From Chloroflexota bacterium (lineage in GTDB: Bacteria > Chloroflexota > Dehalococcoidia > Lucifugimonadales > UBA2962), in NCBI GenBank assembly GCA_002699485.1, contig PAAV01000014.1:39305-103304 (forward strand): a DNA stretch of 64,000 nucleotides, written 5' to 3'. The translations under genes and the position numbers were made by a program. The stretch's first letter is position 1. Each line of letters begins with the position of its first letter. The notes under the pieces were generated by a model. It was not told the DNA's origin. It did no database searches and saw only the letters and a program-made list of their open reading frames with translations. Shown here piece by piece: positions 45,810 through 55,246 of the stretch.

Positions 45810-46661
45810 ATGTTCGATTTAGATTTACATCTCCACAGCACCGCATCAGACGGGACATTAAGTCCATCTGAGCTTGTGAATAAATGTGCTGAAAACGGAC
45901 TTAAAGTAGTTGCCCTTACTGATCACGATACACTAGATGGCATTGACGAGGCCATTGGTCGAGCTAACACGCTTCGCAATATTGAGGTTATTCCAGGAAT
46001 TGAAGTCAGTTGCAGTTGGAATGGAACAGAAGTGCATATACTCGGTCTATTTGCTCGTTTAGACGATACCAGGTTATCTGAATATTGCAGAAGGGCCAGA
46101 AAAAATAGACTATCTCGCAGCAAGAAAATAGTTGAAAGACTGCAGCATATTGGTGTTGAAATTAAATTCGAAAAAGTGATTGAGTTAGCCGGAGATGCAG
46201 TTATTGGCAGGCCTCATATCGCTAAAGCACTAGTAGATGCTGGTTATGTAAAATACCCGAAAGAAGCATTTGATTTATATTTAGGATCATCGCACTCATC
46301 TTATTATCCTAGTAGTACAATATCGCCGGTTGAGGCTATTGATTTGCTTGTGGAGTCAAATGCCTTGCCAGTTTTAGCTCATCCATTCAGGTCAAAGGTG
46401 AAATCTGGAAGAAACCCAATAGTCAACTTATCTACGTTGATATCAGAACTCAGGCCTAGAGGCTTACAGGGGATGGAGGTTTATTATGGTGATTACACAG
46501 ATAGTCAGATTAATAGACTTAGTTTGATTGCAAAGGACAACGATTTAATCGAATGTGGAGGAAGCGATTTCCATAATTCAGGTAACCCTGGTGAACCACA
46601 ACCAGGTACAGTGGGTCCGCCAATTAAAACTTTTCATAGTTTGCAAGAGAGGTTGAAATAA
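45810..46661 (+). CDS. PHP-domain phosphoesterase (YciV/RNase AM-like)
   Basis: 283 residues. DLHLHSTASDGTLSPSELV, ALTDHDTLDGIDEA, IPGIEVSCSWNGTEVHILG, LAHPFRS and CGGSDFHNSG supply the metal-binding His/Asp/Glu set of PHP phosphoesterases. The length and the middle insertion match the YciV/TrpH type, known to hydrolyse 3',5'-bisphosphonucleotides and to trim RNA 5' ends. This fits with rny upstream, as inference. Confidence 0.9.
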   Translation: MFDLDLHLHSTASDGTLSPSELVNKCAENGLKVVALTDHDTLDGIDEAIGRANTLRNIEVIPGIEVSCSWNGTEVHILGLFARLDDTRLSEYCRRARKNRLSRSKKIVERLQHIGVEIKFEKVIELAGDAVIGRPHIAKALVDAGYVKYPKEAFDLYLGSSHSSYYPSSTISPVEAIDLLVESNALPVLAHPFRSKVKSGRNPIVNLSTLISELRPRGLQGMEVYYGDYTDSQINRLSLIAKDNDLIECGGSDFHNSGNPGEPQPGTVGPPIKTFHSLQERLK

Positions 46662-46684
46662 ATTAGCAATGCTCAAGGTTCAAA

Positions 46685-47356
46685 TTGATTGTTGAAATAG
46701 CGCTGGTCGTTGGTGCTTTCATAGTAGGCTCTATCCCAACATCGTATATTGCTGGTCGACTTTTACACGGTATTGATGTGAGAAGATTTGGGTCTGGCAA
46801 TGTTGGGTCTTCGAACATAATGCAAATTTCCGGAAAAAAACTGGGGTTATCAGTCGGCATTTTTGATGCATTTGCTAAAGGAACTACCCCGATTATTTTA
46901 GTTCGGTATTTATATCCAGAGCCATGGATGATGTTTGCGGTAGGCATTGCACTGGTTGCTGGGCACAACTGGAGTATTTTCCTTAAATTTACTGGAGGTA
47001 GAGGTGTTGCGACTACTATAGGTGTCGTGTTTGGTCTATTCATGTGGAAAGAGATCTTATTGCTTACCGTTGTGATGGGTGGGATGGGCAAAGTTTTATC
47101 AAAAGATATGAGTGCATGGACTTTGTGTGCGATGATTCTACTTCCGATATTGGCGTGGATTTTCAACCAACCACTTGAATATGTATATGCGTCTGTGGCA
47201 ATGAGCTGTGTTATGCTGCTGAAAAGGTTGACTGGCAATTTTGAAAAGATAGATACAAAAAATTCTTCATTTCTACTAATCCTATGTTGTCGCATAATTT
47301 GGGATAGAGATGTCCCAGATAGGGAAACCTGGATGCGTAGGAAATTAGGAAGTTAA
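46685..47356 (+). CDS. plsY: Glycerol-3-phosphate acyltransferase PlsY-like
   Basis: 223 residues, TTG start. Three PlsY motifs are clear: GSIPTSYIAGR, GSGNVGSSNIMQISGKKLG and GHNWSIFLKFTGGRGVATT, set among about five membrane helices. PlsY transfers acyl groups from acyl-phosphate to glycerol-3-phosphate in phospholipid synthesis. The C-terminus runs on with a charged cytosolic tail (WDRDVPDRETWMRRK) that common PlsY proteins lack. Motif 2 has V-G-S where A-T-N is usual, so substrate preference could differ. Confidence 0.88.
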   Translation: MIVEIALVVGAFIVGSIPTSYIAGRLLHGIDVRRFGSGNVGSSNIMQISGKKLGLSVGIFDAFAKGTTPIILVRYLYPEPWMMFAVGIALVAGHNWSIFLKFTGGRGVATTIGVVFGLFMWKEILLLTVVMGGMGKVLSKDMSAWTLCAMILLPILAWIFNQPLEYVYASVAMSCVMLLKRLTGNFEKIDTKNSSFLLILCCRIIWDRDVPDRETWMRRKLGS

Positions 47357-47694
47357 TCAGCTTTTACAAGTTCACTTAATTGCGTTATATGGGATGCAAT
47401 TGTTATTTGTTTCACAATATAATATATAATGAGGGTTAAATATTCCTTTAATAACTATGGATATAAACAATTCGAGTTTATTATCTGTTTTTTTTGCAAC
47501 CTATCGTAAATTTATGCAAGTTATCGTAAATTTATGGAAGTTATCGTAAATTTATGGAAGTTATCGTAAATTTAACGAAACAGAATGGCTGAATTCGTAT
47601 ATTTAAGAAGAAATCGTCCCGTATCTGTAGTTATTTTTCGGAAGGATATATGTGAGAAATTTAAAATTTATGATTTGTATGATTTGGAAGTTAA
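47357..47694 (+). promoter_or_regulatory. 338-bp AT-rich leader region of the Lrp/AsnC gene; no gene seen
   Basis: No ORF of note. Two TATAAT boxes in tandem (around 47417-47431) could serve as -10 elements, but no good -35 fits. The right half contains the 20-bp repeat array. It is likely the control region of the downstream regulator. Confidence 0.5.
47501..47574 (+). repeat. Four 20-bp direct repeats upstream of the Lrp/AsnC gene
   Basis: The unit TTATCGTAAATTTATGGAAG occurs at 47521-47540 and 47541-47560 identically. One variant precedes (47501-47520, two changes) and a truncated 14-bp copy follows (47561-47574). Each unit contains the self-complementary octamer TAAATTTA. The period of 20 bp (about two helix turns) would place bound proteins on one face of DNA. 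It ends 120 bp before the regulator's ATG. Confidence 0.95.
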
Positions 47695-48135
47695 ATGATA
47701 TTAGATAAGATAGACAAAAAAATAATTGAACTACTTGAGGTAGACGGACGCACATCTAATGCTTTTATCGCTAAGGAAATAGGAGTGAGTGAAGGCACTA
47801 TACGTCGAAGACTTGTAAAGCTACTTTCTGGTGATTACCTGCATGTGAATGCAGTAGCGAACCTAACTAAAATAGGACTGGATTCTCAAGCAATTGTTGG
47901 AATAAAGGCGGATGCAGATAAAGTTGAGCATATTGTTGCGACATTGAGTGAATTTCAAGAAGTTAAATGGATAACGGAGACTGCCGGACAATACGATGTA
48001 TTTTGCTGGGTAGCTTTAAGCACTCCCAAGGATCTCGGTAAGTTTTTGAGAGATAAGTTAGGGTGCATTGCCGGATTGCAAAGGTCAGAGACTTTTGTAA
48101 GCTTGGGCGGTATAGTCAAAAACTTAATGGCGTAA
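47695..48135 (+). CDS. Lrp/AsnC family transcriptional regulator
   Basis: 146 residues. The N-terminal winged helix (LDKIDKKIIELLEVDGRTSNAF, then IGVSEGTIRRRLVKLL as the recognition region) and the C-terminal RAM domain (QAIVGIKADADKVEHIV, TETAGQYDVFCWVAL) are typical. Such regulators sense amino acids and usually control their own gene. TTGGAAG precedes the ATG. The tandem repeats just upstream are the likely binding sites. Confidence 0.93.
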   Translation: MILDKIDKKIIELLEVDGRTSNAFIAKEIGVSEGTIRRRLVKLLSGDYLHVNAVANLTKIGLDSQAIVGIKADADKVEHIVATLSEFQEVKWITETAGQYDVFCWVALSTPKDLGKFLRDKLGCIAGLQRSETFVSLGGIVKNLMA

Positions 48136-48174
48136 AATAAGTTACACATAGACTGTATTGAGATATGTTTTTGC

Positions 48175-48203
48175 TTGAACTTGATCGAAAATAAATATAC
48201 ATT
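48175..48203 (+). promoter_or_regulatory. Candidate aspS promoter
   Basis: TTGAAC (48175-48180), a 17-nt spacer, TACATT (48198-48203). Both boxes match 4/6 of consensus. It lies 30 bp before the TTG start of aspS in the 97-bp gap. Confidence 0.35.
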
Positions 48204-48232
48204 TTCCCCTACTAGATATATGAGTAAAGACA

Positions 48233-50026
48233 TTGCATAAAAGTATTGATTGCGGCTCGGTTCGCAAAACACATTTAGGACAAGAGGTGGTCATTGCGGG
48301 ATGGGTACATCGTCGTAGAGACCACGGGAATATAATTTTCTTGGATTTGCGTGATCAGCAAGGGTTAGTTCAGGTAGTTTTTGATCCTAAATCTGCTCCC
48401 GAAGCACATATTACTGCTGAATCCGTTAGAAACGAATGGGTTTTGAAAATAAAAGGCGTGGTTTCTAATAGGCCTGAGGGCACGATAAACTCTGATATGC
48501 CAACTGGTGATGTTGAAGTTTTGGCAAGTGATCTAGAAATTATGTCCAGATCTAAAACCCCACCGTTTTATATCAATGAAGAGTCTGATGTTGATGAGTC
48601 AATACGATTAAGATATAGATACATGGACCTTCGGCGCCCTTTTATGCAAGAAATTTTGGTTTTACGTCATAAGGTAGTTAAATTTATACGAGATTTTCTT
48701 GACAGTCATAACTTCGTTGAAATAGAAACTCCAATCTTAATTAAAAGTACTCCGGAAGGTGCTAGAGACTATATTGTGCCAAGCCGAGTGCACCCAGGAA
48801 TGTTTTACGCATTGCCTCAGTCTCCTCAACAATTAAAGCAATTGCTGATGGCTTCTGGATTCGAAAAATATTTTCAAATAGCAAGATGCTTTCGTGATGA
48901 AGATCTAAGAGCCGATAGACAACCTGAGCATACACAACTTGATTTAGAGATGAGTTTTGTACATAGGGAAGACATCTTAGGCTTGATAGAGGAACTAATT
49001 ATTCAATTAGTTGAATCAGTAGTTCCCGATAAACAGCTTACAAATCCATTCCCTAGACTTGCTTACCATGAGTCTATGGCCAAATACGGCACAGACAAAC
49101 CGGATTTACGATTTGGTTTAGAAATTACCAATATTACAGATTGTTTTTCTAATAGCGATTTTCAGGTTTTCAAAAATGTTATTAAGGATGATGGTGTTGT
49201 TCAAGGAATAGTTGTTCCCGGACAAGGCAATATGCCGAGGAAAAAACTTGATAAACTTGTTGAGCAAGCTCGTGATCTGGGTGCTCAAGGATTGATTTGG
49301 GTTGGATTCTCAGAAGAATTTAACAGTGTAAACAATGGTTCCGATAACATTAGATCTTCCATATCAAAATATATATCTGACGAAGAGATTAATGATGTAG
49401 CTTCGGCTACTAAGGCATCAGCAAACGACTTATTATTAATTGTTTCAGGCGAGATAAAAATGACCCAAACTGTATTAGGGCAACTGAGAAATTCTCTTGG
49501 TTCCGTTCTAGGGTTGGCGAATAAAAATCAGTTGGAATTTGCTTACATAATCGACTTTCCTCTATTTGAACCCGGAGAAAATGAAGGACAGTGGACAGCT
49601 GCCCACCATGCTTTTACTATGCCGAAAGATGGTGACGCTGCGAAATTGGAAACAGATCCTGGGTCGGTCATAGCAGATTCTTACGATTTGGTATGTAATG
49701 GTTTAGAGATAGCTAGCGGAAGCATAAGAGTGCATGACAGAGAACTACAAGAACGAATATTAGGTGTATTAGGATATAGTACTGATCAAATAAGTGAACG
49801 TTTTGGACAATTATTAGAATCATTTGATTATGGCGCTCCTCCTCATGGAGGAATAGCTCCAGGAATCGATAGGTTAGTAATGGTGCTTGCAGGTCTAGAA
49901 AGCATCAGAGACACTATAGCCTTCCCAAAGACTCAGAGTGCAGTTGATCCTCTGTTCGGGTCACCTGGCCCAGTAGAAGATGTTCATCTGGCTGAGTTAA
50001 AGCTAAATATTATTGATACAGACTAG
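48233..50026 (+). CDS. aspS: Aspartyl-tRNA synthetase
   Basis: 597 residues, bacterial type, TTG start. The OB anticodon domain is at 1-105 (VIAGWVHRRRDHGNIIFLDLRD). Class II motif 2 is FQIARCFRDEDLRADRQPEHTQLDLE, the GAD insertion lies at about 280-410, and motif 3 is GIAPGIDRLVMVLAG. It charges tRNA-Asp; whether it also charges tRNA-Asn depends on gatCAB, which was not seen here. Confidence 0.97.
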   Translation: MHKSIDCGSVRKTHLGQEVVIAGWVHRRRDHGNIIFLDLRDQQGLVQVVFDPKSAPEAHITAESVRNEWVLKIKGVVSNRPEGTINSDMPTGDVEVLASDLEIMSRSKTPPFYINEESDVDESIRLRYRYMDLRRPFMQEILVLRHKVVKFIRDFLDSHNFVEIETPILIKSTPEGARDYIVPSRVHPGMFYALPQSPQQLKQLLMASGFEKYFQIARCFRDEDLRADRQPEHTQLDLEMSFVHREDILGLIEELIIQLVESVVPDKQLTNPFPRLAYHESMAKYGTDKPDLRFGLEITNITDCFSNSDFQVFKNVIKDDGVVQGIVVPGQGNMPRKKLDKLVEQARDLGAQGLIWVGFSEEFNSVNNGSDNIRSSISKYISDEEINDVASATKASANDLLLIVSGEIKMTQTVLGQLRNSLGSVLGLANKNQLEFAYIIDFPLFEPGENEGQWTAAHHAFTMPKDGDAAKLETDPGSVIADSYDLVCNGLEIASGSIRVHDRELQERILGVLGYSTDQISERFGQLLESFDYGAPPHGGIAPGIDRLVMVLAGLESIRDTIAFPKTQSAVDPLFGSPGPVEDVHLAELKLNIIDTD

Positions 50027-50087
50027 AAGAATTGACTCAGAAGTAATCAAACAAAGATGAGTTCAATCTGCTAGCATTCTGACCTGA

Positions 50088-50096
50088 TGCTATAAT
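50088..50096 (+). promoter_or_regulatory. Extended -10 promoter of the tRNA-Ser genes
   Basis: TGC-TATAAT is a perfect extended -10 element; no good -35 is present. It lies 41 bp before the first tRNA, so transcription would start near 50103. Confidence 0.55.
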
Positions 50097-50136
50097 TTTC
50101 CCTTTAAACACTTTATTCGAGGTTTCTTTATTGCTC

Positions 50137-50227
50137 GGAGAGGTGGCCGAGCGGCTTAAGGCGCTAGTCTCGAAAACTAGTATGCGAGGTAATCGTATCG
50201 CGGGTTCGAATCCCGCCCTCTCCGCCA
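50137..50227 (+). tRNA. tRNA-Ser (anticodon CGA)
   Basis: Acceptor GGAGAGG pairs with CCTCTCC, followed by discriminator G and an encoded CCA. The anticodon stem CTAGT/ACTAG holds loop CTCGAAA with CGA at 50171-50173. The long variable arm and the GGTTCGAATCC T-loop are typical of tRNA-Ser. Confidence 0.95.
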
Positions 50228-50268
50228 CTAAATTGGATCGGTAATAATTAGATATAACGTAATTTTTG

Positions 50269-50360
<92 letters not shown>

Positions 50361-50563
50361 GAATCAATGAGAATCAAATTAATTGATCTTATATTAGAAA
50401 TACTTAAAAAAAGGGTCGATCTTTCGGTTTAATTTATTTTGATCAGTTATAAACTAAACTTGTGCTACACTGATATTTATTATCTCCTTTTGCAAATCAT
50501 GCCATGATATTTATGTGCTATGAACGAGTGGAAGGATATTTTTACGGAATCTAAACAAAAGAT

Positions 50564-52717
50564 ATGTCTAAGAATTTAGTAATAGTTGAATCGCCGGCTA
50601 AAGCTCGTACTGTGGGCCGTTTTCTAGGAAAGAGCTATGTGGCTAAAGCCTCAATGGGCCATATTAGAGATTTGCCTAAAAAAACCATGGGAGTAAAAGT
50701 CGATGATTTATCATTTACCCCAAAATATGCTTTAATACCCGAACGGCGTAAGATTATTGATGATTTAAGGACGGCTGTTAAGAAAGCTGACAATGTCTAT
50801 TTGGCAACCGACCCAGATAGAGAGGGAGAAGCAATATCTTGGCATCTGATAGCGGCTGCAAAAATCGAACCAACAAAAATCAAAAGGGTAGTTTTTCACG
50901 AAATAACCAAAGATGCGGTACAACATGCTTTTGATAATCCCAGAGAAGTAGATTACAACTTAGTCGCTGCTCAACAGGCAAGGCGTATCTTAGACAGATT
51001 AGTTGGCTACGAATTAAGTCCGGTTTTATGGAAAAAAGTTCGTCCAGGATTGTCAGCAGGCAGAGTTCAATCATCGGCTGTTAAGTTGGTTATCGAAAGA
51101 GAAGATGAACACAATAGCTTTGTTCCAAAAGAGTATTGGACTATTTCAGCAACTGTATCCAAAGATAAATCGGCCAAGACCTCGTTCGAAGCAAAATTAA
51201 CTGCTATAGACGATTCTAAAAAAGATCTAGGGTTGGATAATGAGAAAAACGCCCAGTCTGTTTTAAGTGATTTGGGCAATGCTGAATTTAAAGTAAAAAA
51301 TGTTACTAAGAAACAAACTATTCGTAGGCCACCTCCGCCGTTCATAACCAGCACATTACAACAAGATGCCTCACGTAGATTCAGATTTACTGCTTCCAAT
51401 ACTATGAGAGTTGCTCAGCAACTTTATGAAGGCCTTGACCTGGGATCTGAAGGATCAGTCGGTTTAATCACATATATGAGAACTGACTCAACCAATGTAT
51501 CTAAATCTGCGATTATGGAAACGACAGAATTTATAAAAAATGAATATGGGGATAAATACCATTTGGCAAAACCCAGATTTTATAAAACTAAAGTCAAAGG
51601 AGCTCAAGAAGCACACGAAGCGATTAGGCCAACTTCGGTATTTCATACTCCTGAAAAAATCAGAAAATATCTTAATAATGATCAATTTAGATTATATAAA
51701 TTGATATGGAATAGAATGGTTTGTAGTCAAATGCCGGATGCATTATTTGACCAAACAAAAGTTGAAATCTCTGCAAACAAAAATAGTGATAAACAGTATT
51801 CATTTACATCGGTGGGAACAATTCTTAAATTCGATGGGTATAGAACTGTATACATGGAATCCGAAGATGATACAAAGGATGTCTTGCCTGATAAAACTAG
51901 ACTTCCTGATTTAATAAAAGGAGACCATTTAAACTGTTTAAGTATTTTCAAGAAGCAGCACTTCACCGAAGCACCACCTCTTTACACAGAAGCCACCCTT
52001 ATCAAGCTTTTGGAAGAAAAAGGCATTGGACGCCCAAGCACTTACGCATCCGTAATGGGAACCATACAAGACCGATATTATGTGCAGAAAATTAACAGTC
52101 GTTTTGTATCCACCAAGCTTGGTAAAGTTGTGAATTCACTTTTGACTCAGCACTTTACCGATACTATGAATGTAGGATTCACTGCAAAATTAGAAACATA
52201 TTTGGATGAGATTGCAAGCGGTGAACGAGAATGGGTTCCAGTTATAAAAGAATTCTATATACCGTTTCATAATTTGATAAAAAAGTCAGAAATCGATGTG
52301 GAAAGAATACCGAGAAGTGAAATTGACGAAGAATCTGATGAAGTTTGTGAAACATGTGAAAGACCCATGGTAATTAAACTTGGCAGATATGGAAGATTCT
52401 TGTCTTGCAGTGGATTTCCTGAGTGTAAAAATGCACGACCTCTGGTAACAATTTTGGATGTTAACTGCCCGCAATGTGAGAGTAAATTGGTAGAGAAGCA
52501 GAGGAAGGGTAGAGCTAATAAAACTTTTTATGGATGTTCTGGTTACCCTGAATGTACTTTTGCGTCTAATCGTAAACCTATATCGGAACCATGTCCCGAA
52601 TGCAGCGGATTGTTAGTTATGTGGGGACAGAACAGGGCAAGATGCGTTAAATGTCCATACAAAGGTACGGTAAAACAAAATGAAACAACAAATGAACAGC
52701 TCGAAGTTGTGGTTTAA
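50564..52717 (+). CDS. topA: DNA topoisomerase I
   Basis: 717 residues. The TOPRIM domain has ESPAKA (9-14) and DPDREGE (83-89). The active tyrosine is Y304 in GLITYMRTDST. Three C-terminal zinc ribbons begin at CETCERPM, CPQCESKL and CPECSGLL, each with a second Cys pair. It relaxes negative supercoils. It heads the operon that runs to about 57.97 kb. Confidence 0.97.
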   Translation: MSKNLVIVESPAKARTVGRFLGKSYVAKASMGHIRDLPKKTMGVKVDDLSFTPKYALIPERRKIIDDLRTAVKKADNVYLATDPDREGEAISWHLIAAAKIEPTKIKRVVFHEITKDAVQHAFDNPREVDYNLVAAQQARRILDRLVGYELSPVLWKKVRPGLSAGRVQSSAVKLVIEREDEHNSFVPKEYWTISATVSKDKSAKTSFEAKLTAIDDSKKDLGLDNEKNAQSVLSDLGNAEFKVKNVTKKQTIRRPPPPFITSTLQQDASRRFRFTASNTMRVAQQLYEGLDLGSEGSVGLITYMRTDSTNVSKSAIMETTEFIKNEYGDKYHLAKPRFYKTKVKGAQEAHEAIRPTSVFHTPEKIRKYLNNDQFRLYKLIWNRMVCSQMPDALFDQTKVEISANKNSDKQYSFTSVGTILKFDGYRTVYMESEDDTKDVLPDKTRLPDLIKGDHLNCLSIFKKQHFTEAPPLYTEATLIKLLEEKGIGRPSTYASVMGTIQDRYYVQKINSRFVSTKLGKVVNSLLTQHFTDTMNVGFTAKLETYLDEIASGEREWVPVIKEFYIPFHNLIKKSEIDVERIPRSEIDEESDEVCETCERPMVIKLGRYGRFLSCSGFPECKNARPLVTILDVNCPQCESKLVEKQRKGRANKTFYGCSGYPECTFASNRKPISEPCPECSGLLVMWGQNRARCVKCPYKGTVKQNETTNEQLEVVV

Positions 52718-52754
52718 ACTAATATAGTTCGACAAGCCTCTGGTAAATAAATTC

Positions 52755-53711
52755 ATGACTTCTGTAACTAACACAGCAATCTATTTCAGAAATGACGAAT
52801 CTAAGTGGCGAGATTTGGTAGACTCATTCGAACATCACGTAAAAACTGAACGAGGATTATCTGAACTTACAATTCGCAACTACCGAAATGACCTAGCTCC
52901 CTTGTTTGATTTCATGCAAATTCAAGGGTTAGATTCTATAAATGACCTTAATAGAACAAACTTGAGAGAATATCTGGCTTGGCTCGTAGACATCGGATAT
53001 GTACGCTCCAGTGTTGTTAGAAAACTCAGTACTTTGAGGGGTTTTTTAAAATGGCTTGTCCGTGATGGAATAATAAAAACAGATCCATTGCCGCGTAGAG
53101 GAGTTTTAAACAAAACTCGACGACTACCCAGATGTTTATCTAAAGAAGAGATAAGCAAGATATTTGAGGTTATAGATAGTGAATCTTTAGTAGGGATGAG
53201 GGATTTAGCTTTACTTGAATTAATATATGCCGCAGGATTACGTGTAAGCGAGGTTCATAAGTTAAACATTAGCGATATTAATCTTGGCAATCAAGAGCTT
53301 GTAGTAACAGGTAAGGGCTCGAAGCAGAGAATTGCATTAATTGGCAAACCTGCAACAAATGCAATTGAGCAATATATTAAACACGGAAGGATAAAATTAG
53401 ACAGTAAAGGTAAAACAAAAGCTTTGTTTTTGAACCAAACTGGTGGCCGACTCACTCAACGCACCATTCAAAAAAAAGTTAATTACTACAGTAATTTGGC
53501 TGGTTTGAAAGATGTGCATACTCATACTCTTCGTCATTCATTTGCTACTCATCTGTTAGATGGAGGAGCGGATTTAAGAGTAGTGCAAGAGTTACTCGGC
53601 CATTCTAGTCCATCAACTACGCAGTTATACACGCATGTTAGTAGTTCTGAGGCAAGACAAATATATTTATCAGCGCATCCTAGAGCAATGAAAGATGAGT
53701 CGAAATCATGA
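52755..53711 (+). CDS. xerC: Tyrosine recombinase XerC/XerD-type
   Basis: 318 residues. The N-terminal SAM-like DNA-binding domain is at about 20-105. Catalytic residues are R163 (GLRVSEV), K187/K190, H257-x2-R260 (HTLRHSFATHL), H283 (LLGHSS) and Y292 (LYTHV). The position after topA and before aroQ, with no mobile-element features, argues for chromosome-dimer resolution rather than an integrase. XerC against XerD cannot be decided. Its stop overlaps aroQ by 4 bp. Confidence 0.9.
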   Translation: MTSVTNTAIYFRNDESKWRDLVDSFEHHVKTERGLSELTIRNYRNDLAPLFDFMQIQGLDSINDLNRTNLREYLAWLVDIGYVRSSVVRKLSTLRGFLKWLVRDGIIKTDPLPRRGVLNKTRRLPRCLSKEEISKIFEVIDSESLVGMRDLALLELIYAAGLRVSEVHKLNISDINLGNQELVVTGKGSKQRIALIGKPATNAIEQYIKHGRIKLDSKGKTKALFLNQTGGRLTQRTIQKKVNYYSNLAGLKDVHTHTLRHSFATHLLDGGADLRVVQELLGHSSPSTTQLYTHVSSSEARQIYLSAHPRAMKDESKS

Positions 53712-54154
53712 AAGTTTTAGTAATCAATGGTCCAAACTTAAATATGCTCGGTAAACGTGATGCTGACCAGTATGGAGTTGAAACACTGGATCAAATTTCA
53801 CATCGAATTTCTGCTAAAGCAGCTGAACTAGATGTCAACGTCGAGTTTTTCCAATCAAATCATGAAGGATCTATAATAGACTTTTTGCAGTCTAATTTTG
53901 AAAATGCTTCTGGAATATTGATCAATCCTGGGGCATTAACACATTACGGAATATCACTTCGTGACTGCCTTTCAGATGTAAAAATTCCGTTCATTGAAAT
54001 ACATTTATCTGACATACATGAACGAGAAGAATTTCGAAGGCACTCGATGATATCAGATTTATGTTTGGCGCAAATTAAAGGCCATCGAGGCGATGGATAT
54101 ATTATGGGTCTTGAACGATTGGTTGATCACCTTCGAGAACAAGGACAAACTTGA
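53708..54154 (+). CDS. aroQ: 3-Dehydroquinate dehydratase, type II
   Basis: 148 residues. INGPNLNMLGKRDADQYG contains the catalytic arginine and tyrosine, followed by FQSNHEGSIIDFL, INPGALTHYGISLRDCL, and IEIHLSDIHEREEFR. It performs the third shikimate step. It overlaps both neighbours by 4 bp, so it is translationally coupled within the operon. Confidence 0.97.
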   Translation: MKVLVINGPNLNMLGKRDADQYGVETLDQISHRISAKAAELDVNVEFFQSNHEGSIIDFLQSNFENASGILINPGALTHYGISLRDCLSDVKIPFIEIHLSDIHEREEFRRHSMISDLCLAQIKGHRGDGYIMGLERLVDHLREQGQT

Positions 54155-55233
54155 ATCAGAGGATTACAAAACTGCGTCATAATCTTGCGGAAGCCGGACT
54201 TGATGCTCTATTAATTTCAACCTTTGAAAACCGACTTTATCTTTCTGGATTCACTGGCTCTGCTGGTTTTTTGTTTATTACCGATTCTGAACTCATTTTA
54301 GCTACTGACTCCCGTTATACTGAGCAAGCTTCGATACAGGCAACAAATTTCAATATAAAACTTATATCAGCAAAATTGGATTGGTTCGCTGGTTTGGTTG
54401 AAAGCTCAGGTTCAAAAAAGATCGGGTTTGAAGCGGATGATATTAGCTTTAATATGCACCAAGCCCTTTTGTCAAAAATCAATCAATCAAATTCTGATAA
54501 AACGAAACATGTAGAAATGGTTAGCACGTCAAATTTTGTAAGTAATCTAAGACAGGTAAAGACTTCAGATGAAATCCAAATTTTGGAAAAGGTATGTTCG
54601 ATAACCGACGAAGCTATGGACACTGTAACTCCTGATATTGTGGCTGGTATGACTGAAAAAGAATTATCATGGCTATTGGAGCAAGCAATGCGGAATTTAG
54701 GAGGAGAAAAGATGTCGTTTGACGTCATTGTGGCGGCAGGGCCAAATGGAGCGCTTCCACACCATCGTCCCGACTCTTCAAAGCTAAAGTCCGGTGATTC
54801 AGTGGTTATTGACATGGGATGTGTATATCAAAATTATTGCAGTGATTTAACGAGAACAATTGTGGTTGATGAACCGGATGACAAGTTTAAAAAAATATAC
54901 AAAACGGTTCTAGATGCTCAGATAAAAGCAGAGAAAGAAGCGCGTCCTGGAATGTCAGGTGCAGACATCGATGACCTAGCTAGGTCTGTTATTAGAGAGG
55001 CTGGCTTTGGGGAGTACTTCGGGCATAGTCTTGGACACGGAGTAGGTTTGCAAGTACATGAACAGCCGTGGATATCTGCTAATTCAAAAAATATTGTTAA
55101 CCCTGGAATGGTTTTTACAGTTGAACCAGGGATTTATATACCCGGATGGGGAGGGGTAAGGATTGAAGATGTGGTCGTTATGCAAGAAACTGGGGTAGAG
55201 TTATTAAATAAAGCTAAAAAGATGACAATTTGA
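54151..55233 (+). CDS. pepQ: M24 family Xaa-Pro peptidase
   Basis: 360 residues, TTG start overlapping aroQ. The creatinase-like N domain is at 1-130. The pita-bread metallopeptidase core has metal ligands in VVIDMGCVYQNYCSDLTRT, GHSLGHGVGLQVHE, VFTVEPGIYIPG and VRIEDVVV. It cleaves peptides next to proline; aminopeptidase against dipeptidase cannot be separated. The usual partner efp follows 13 bp later. Confidence 0.93.
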   Translation: MNQRITKLRHNLAEAGLDALLISTFENRLYLSGFTGSAGFLFITDSELILATDSRYTEQASIQATNFNIKLISAKLDWFAGLVESSGSKKIGFEADDISFNMHQALLSKINQSNSDKTKHVEMVSTSNFVSNLRQVKTSDEIQILEKVCSITDEAMDTVTPDIVAGMTEKELSWLLEQAMRNLGGEKMSFDVIVAAGPNGALPHHRPDSSKLKSGDSVVIDMGCVYQNYCSDLTRTIVVDEPDDKFKKIYKTVLDAQIKAEKEARPGMSGADIDDLARSVIREAGFGEYFGHSLGHGVGLQVHEQPWISANSKNIVNPGMVFTVEPGIYIPGWGGVRIEDVVVMQETGVELLNKAKKMTI

Positions 55234-55246
55234 TTGGAGCAAATTT

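Noticed and set aside
47501-47574. Repeat array as a CRISPR or replication origin
   Set aside because: The copies are adjacent with no spacers, there are no cas genes, and no dnaA or DnaA boxes were seen.
50037-50228. Minus-strand 63-residue ORF
   Set aside because: It is the reverse complement of the tRNA-Ser(CGA) gene and flanks; such ORFs are a common annotation artefact.
52755-53711. Tyrosine recombinase as a mark of an integrated element
   Set aside because: It sits inside a housekeeping operon with no att-like repeats, phage or transposase genes nearby.
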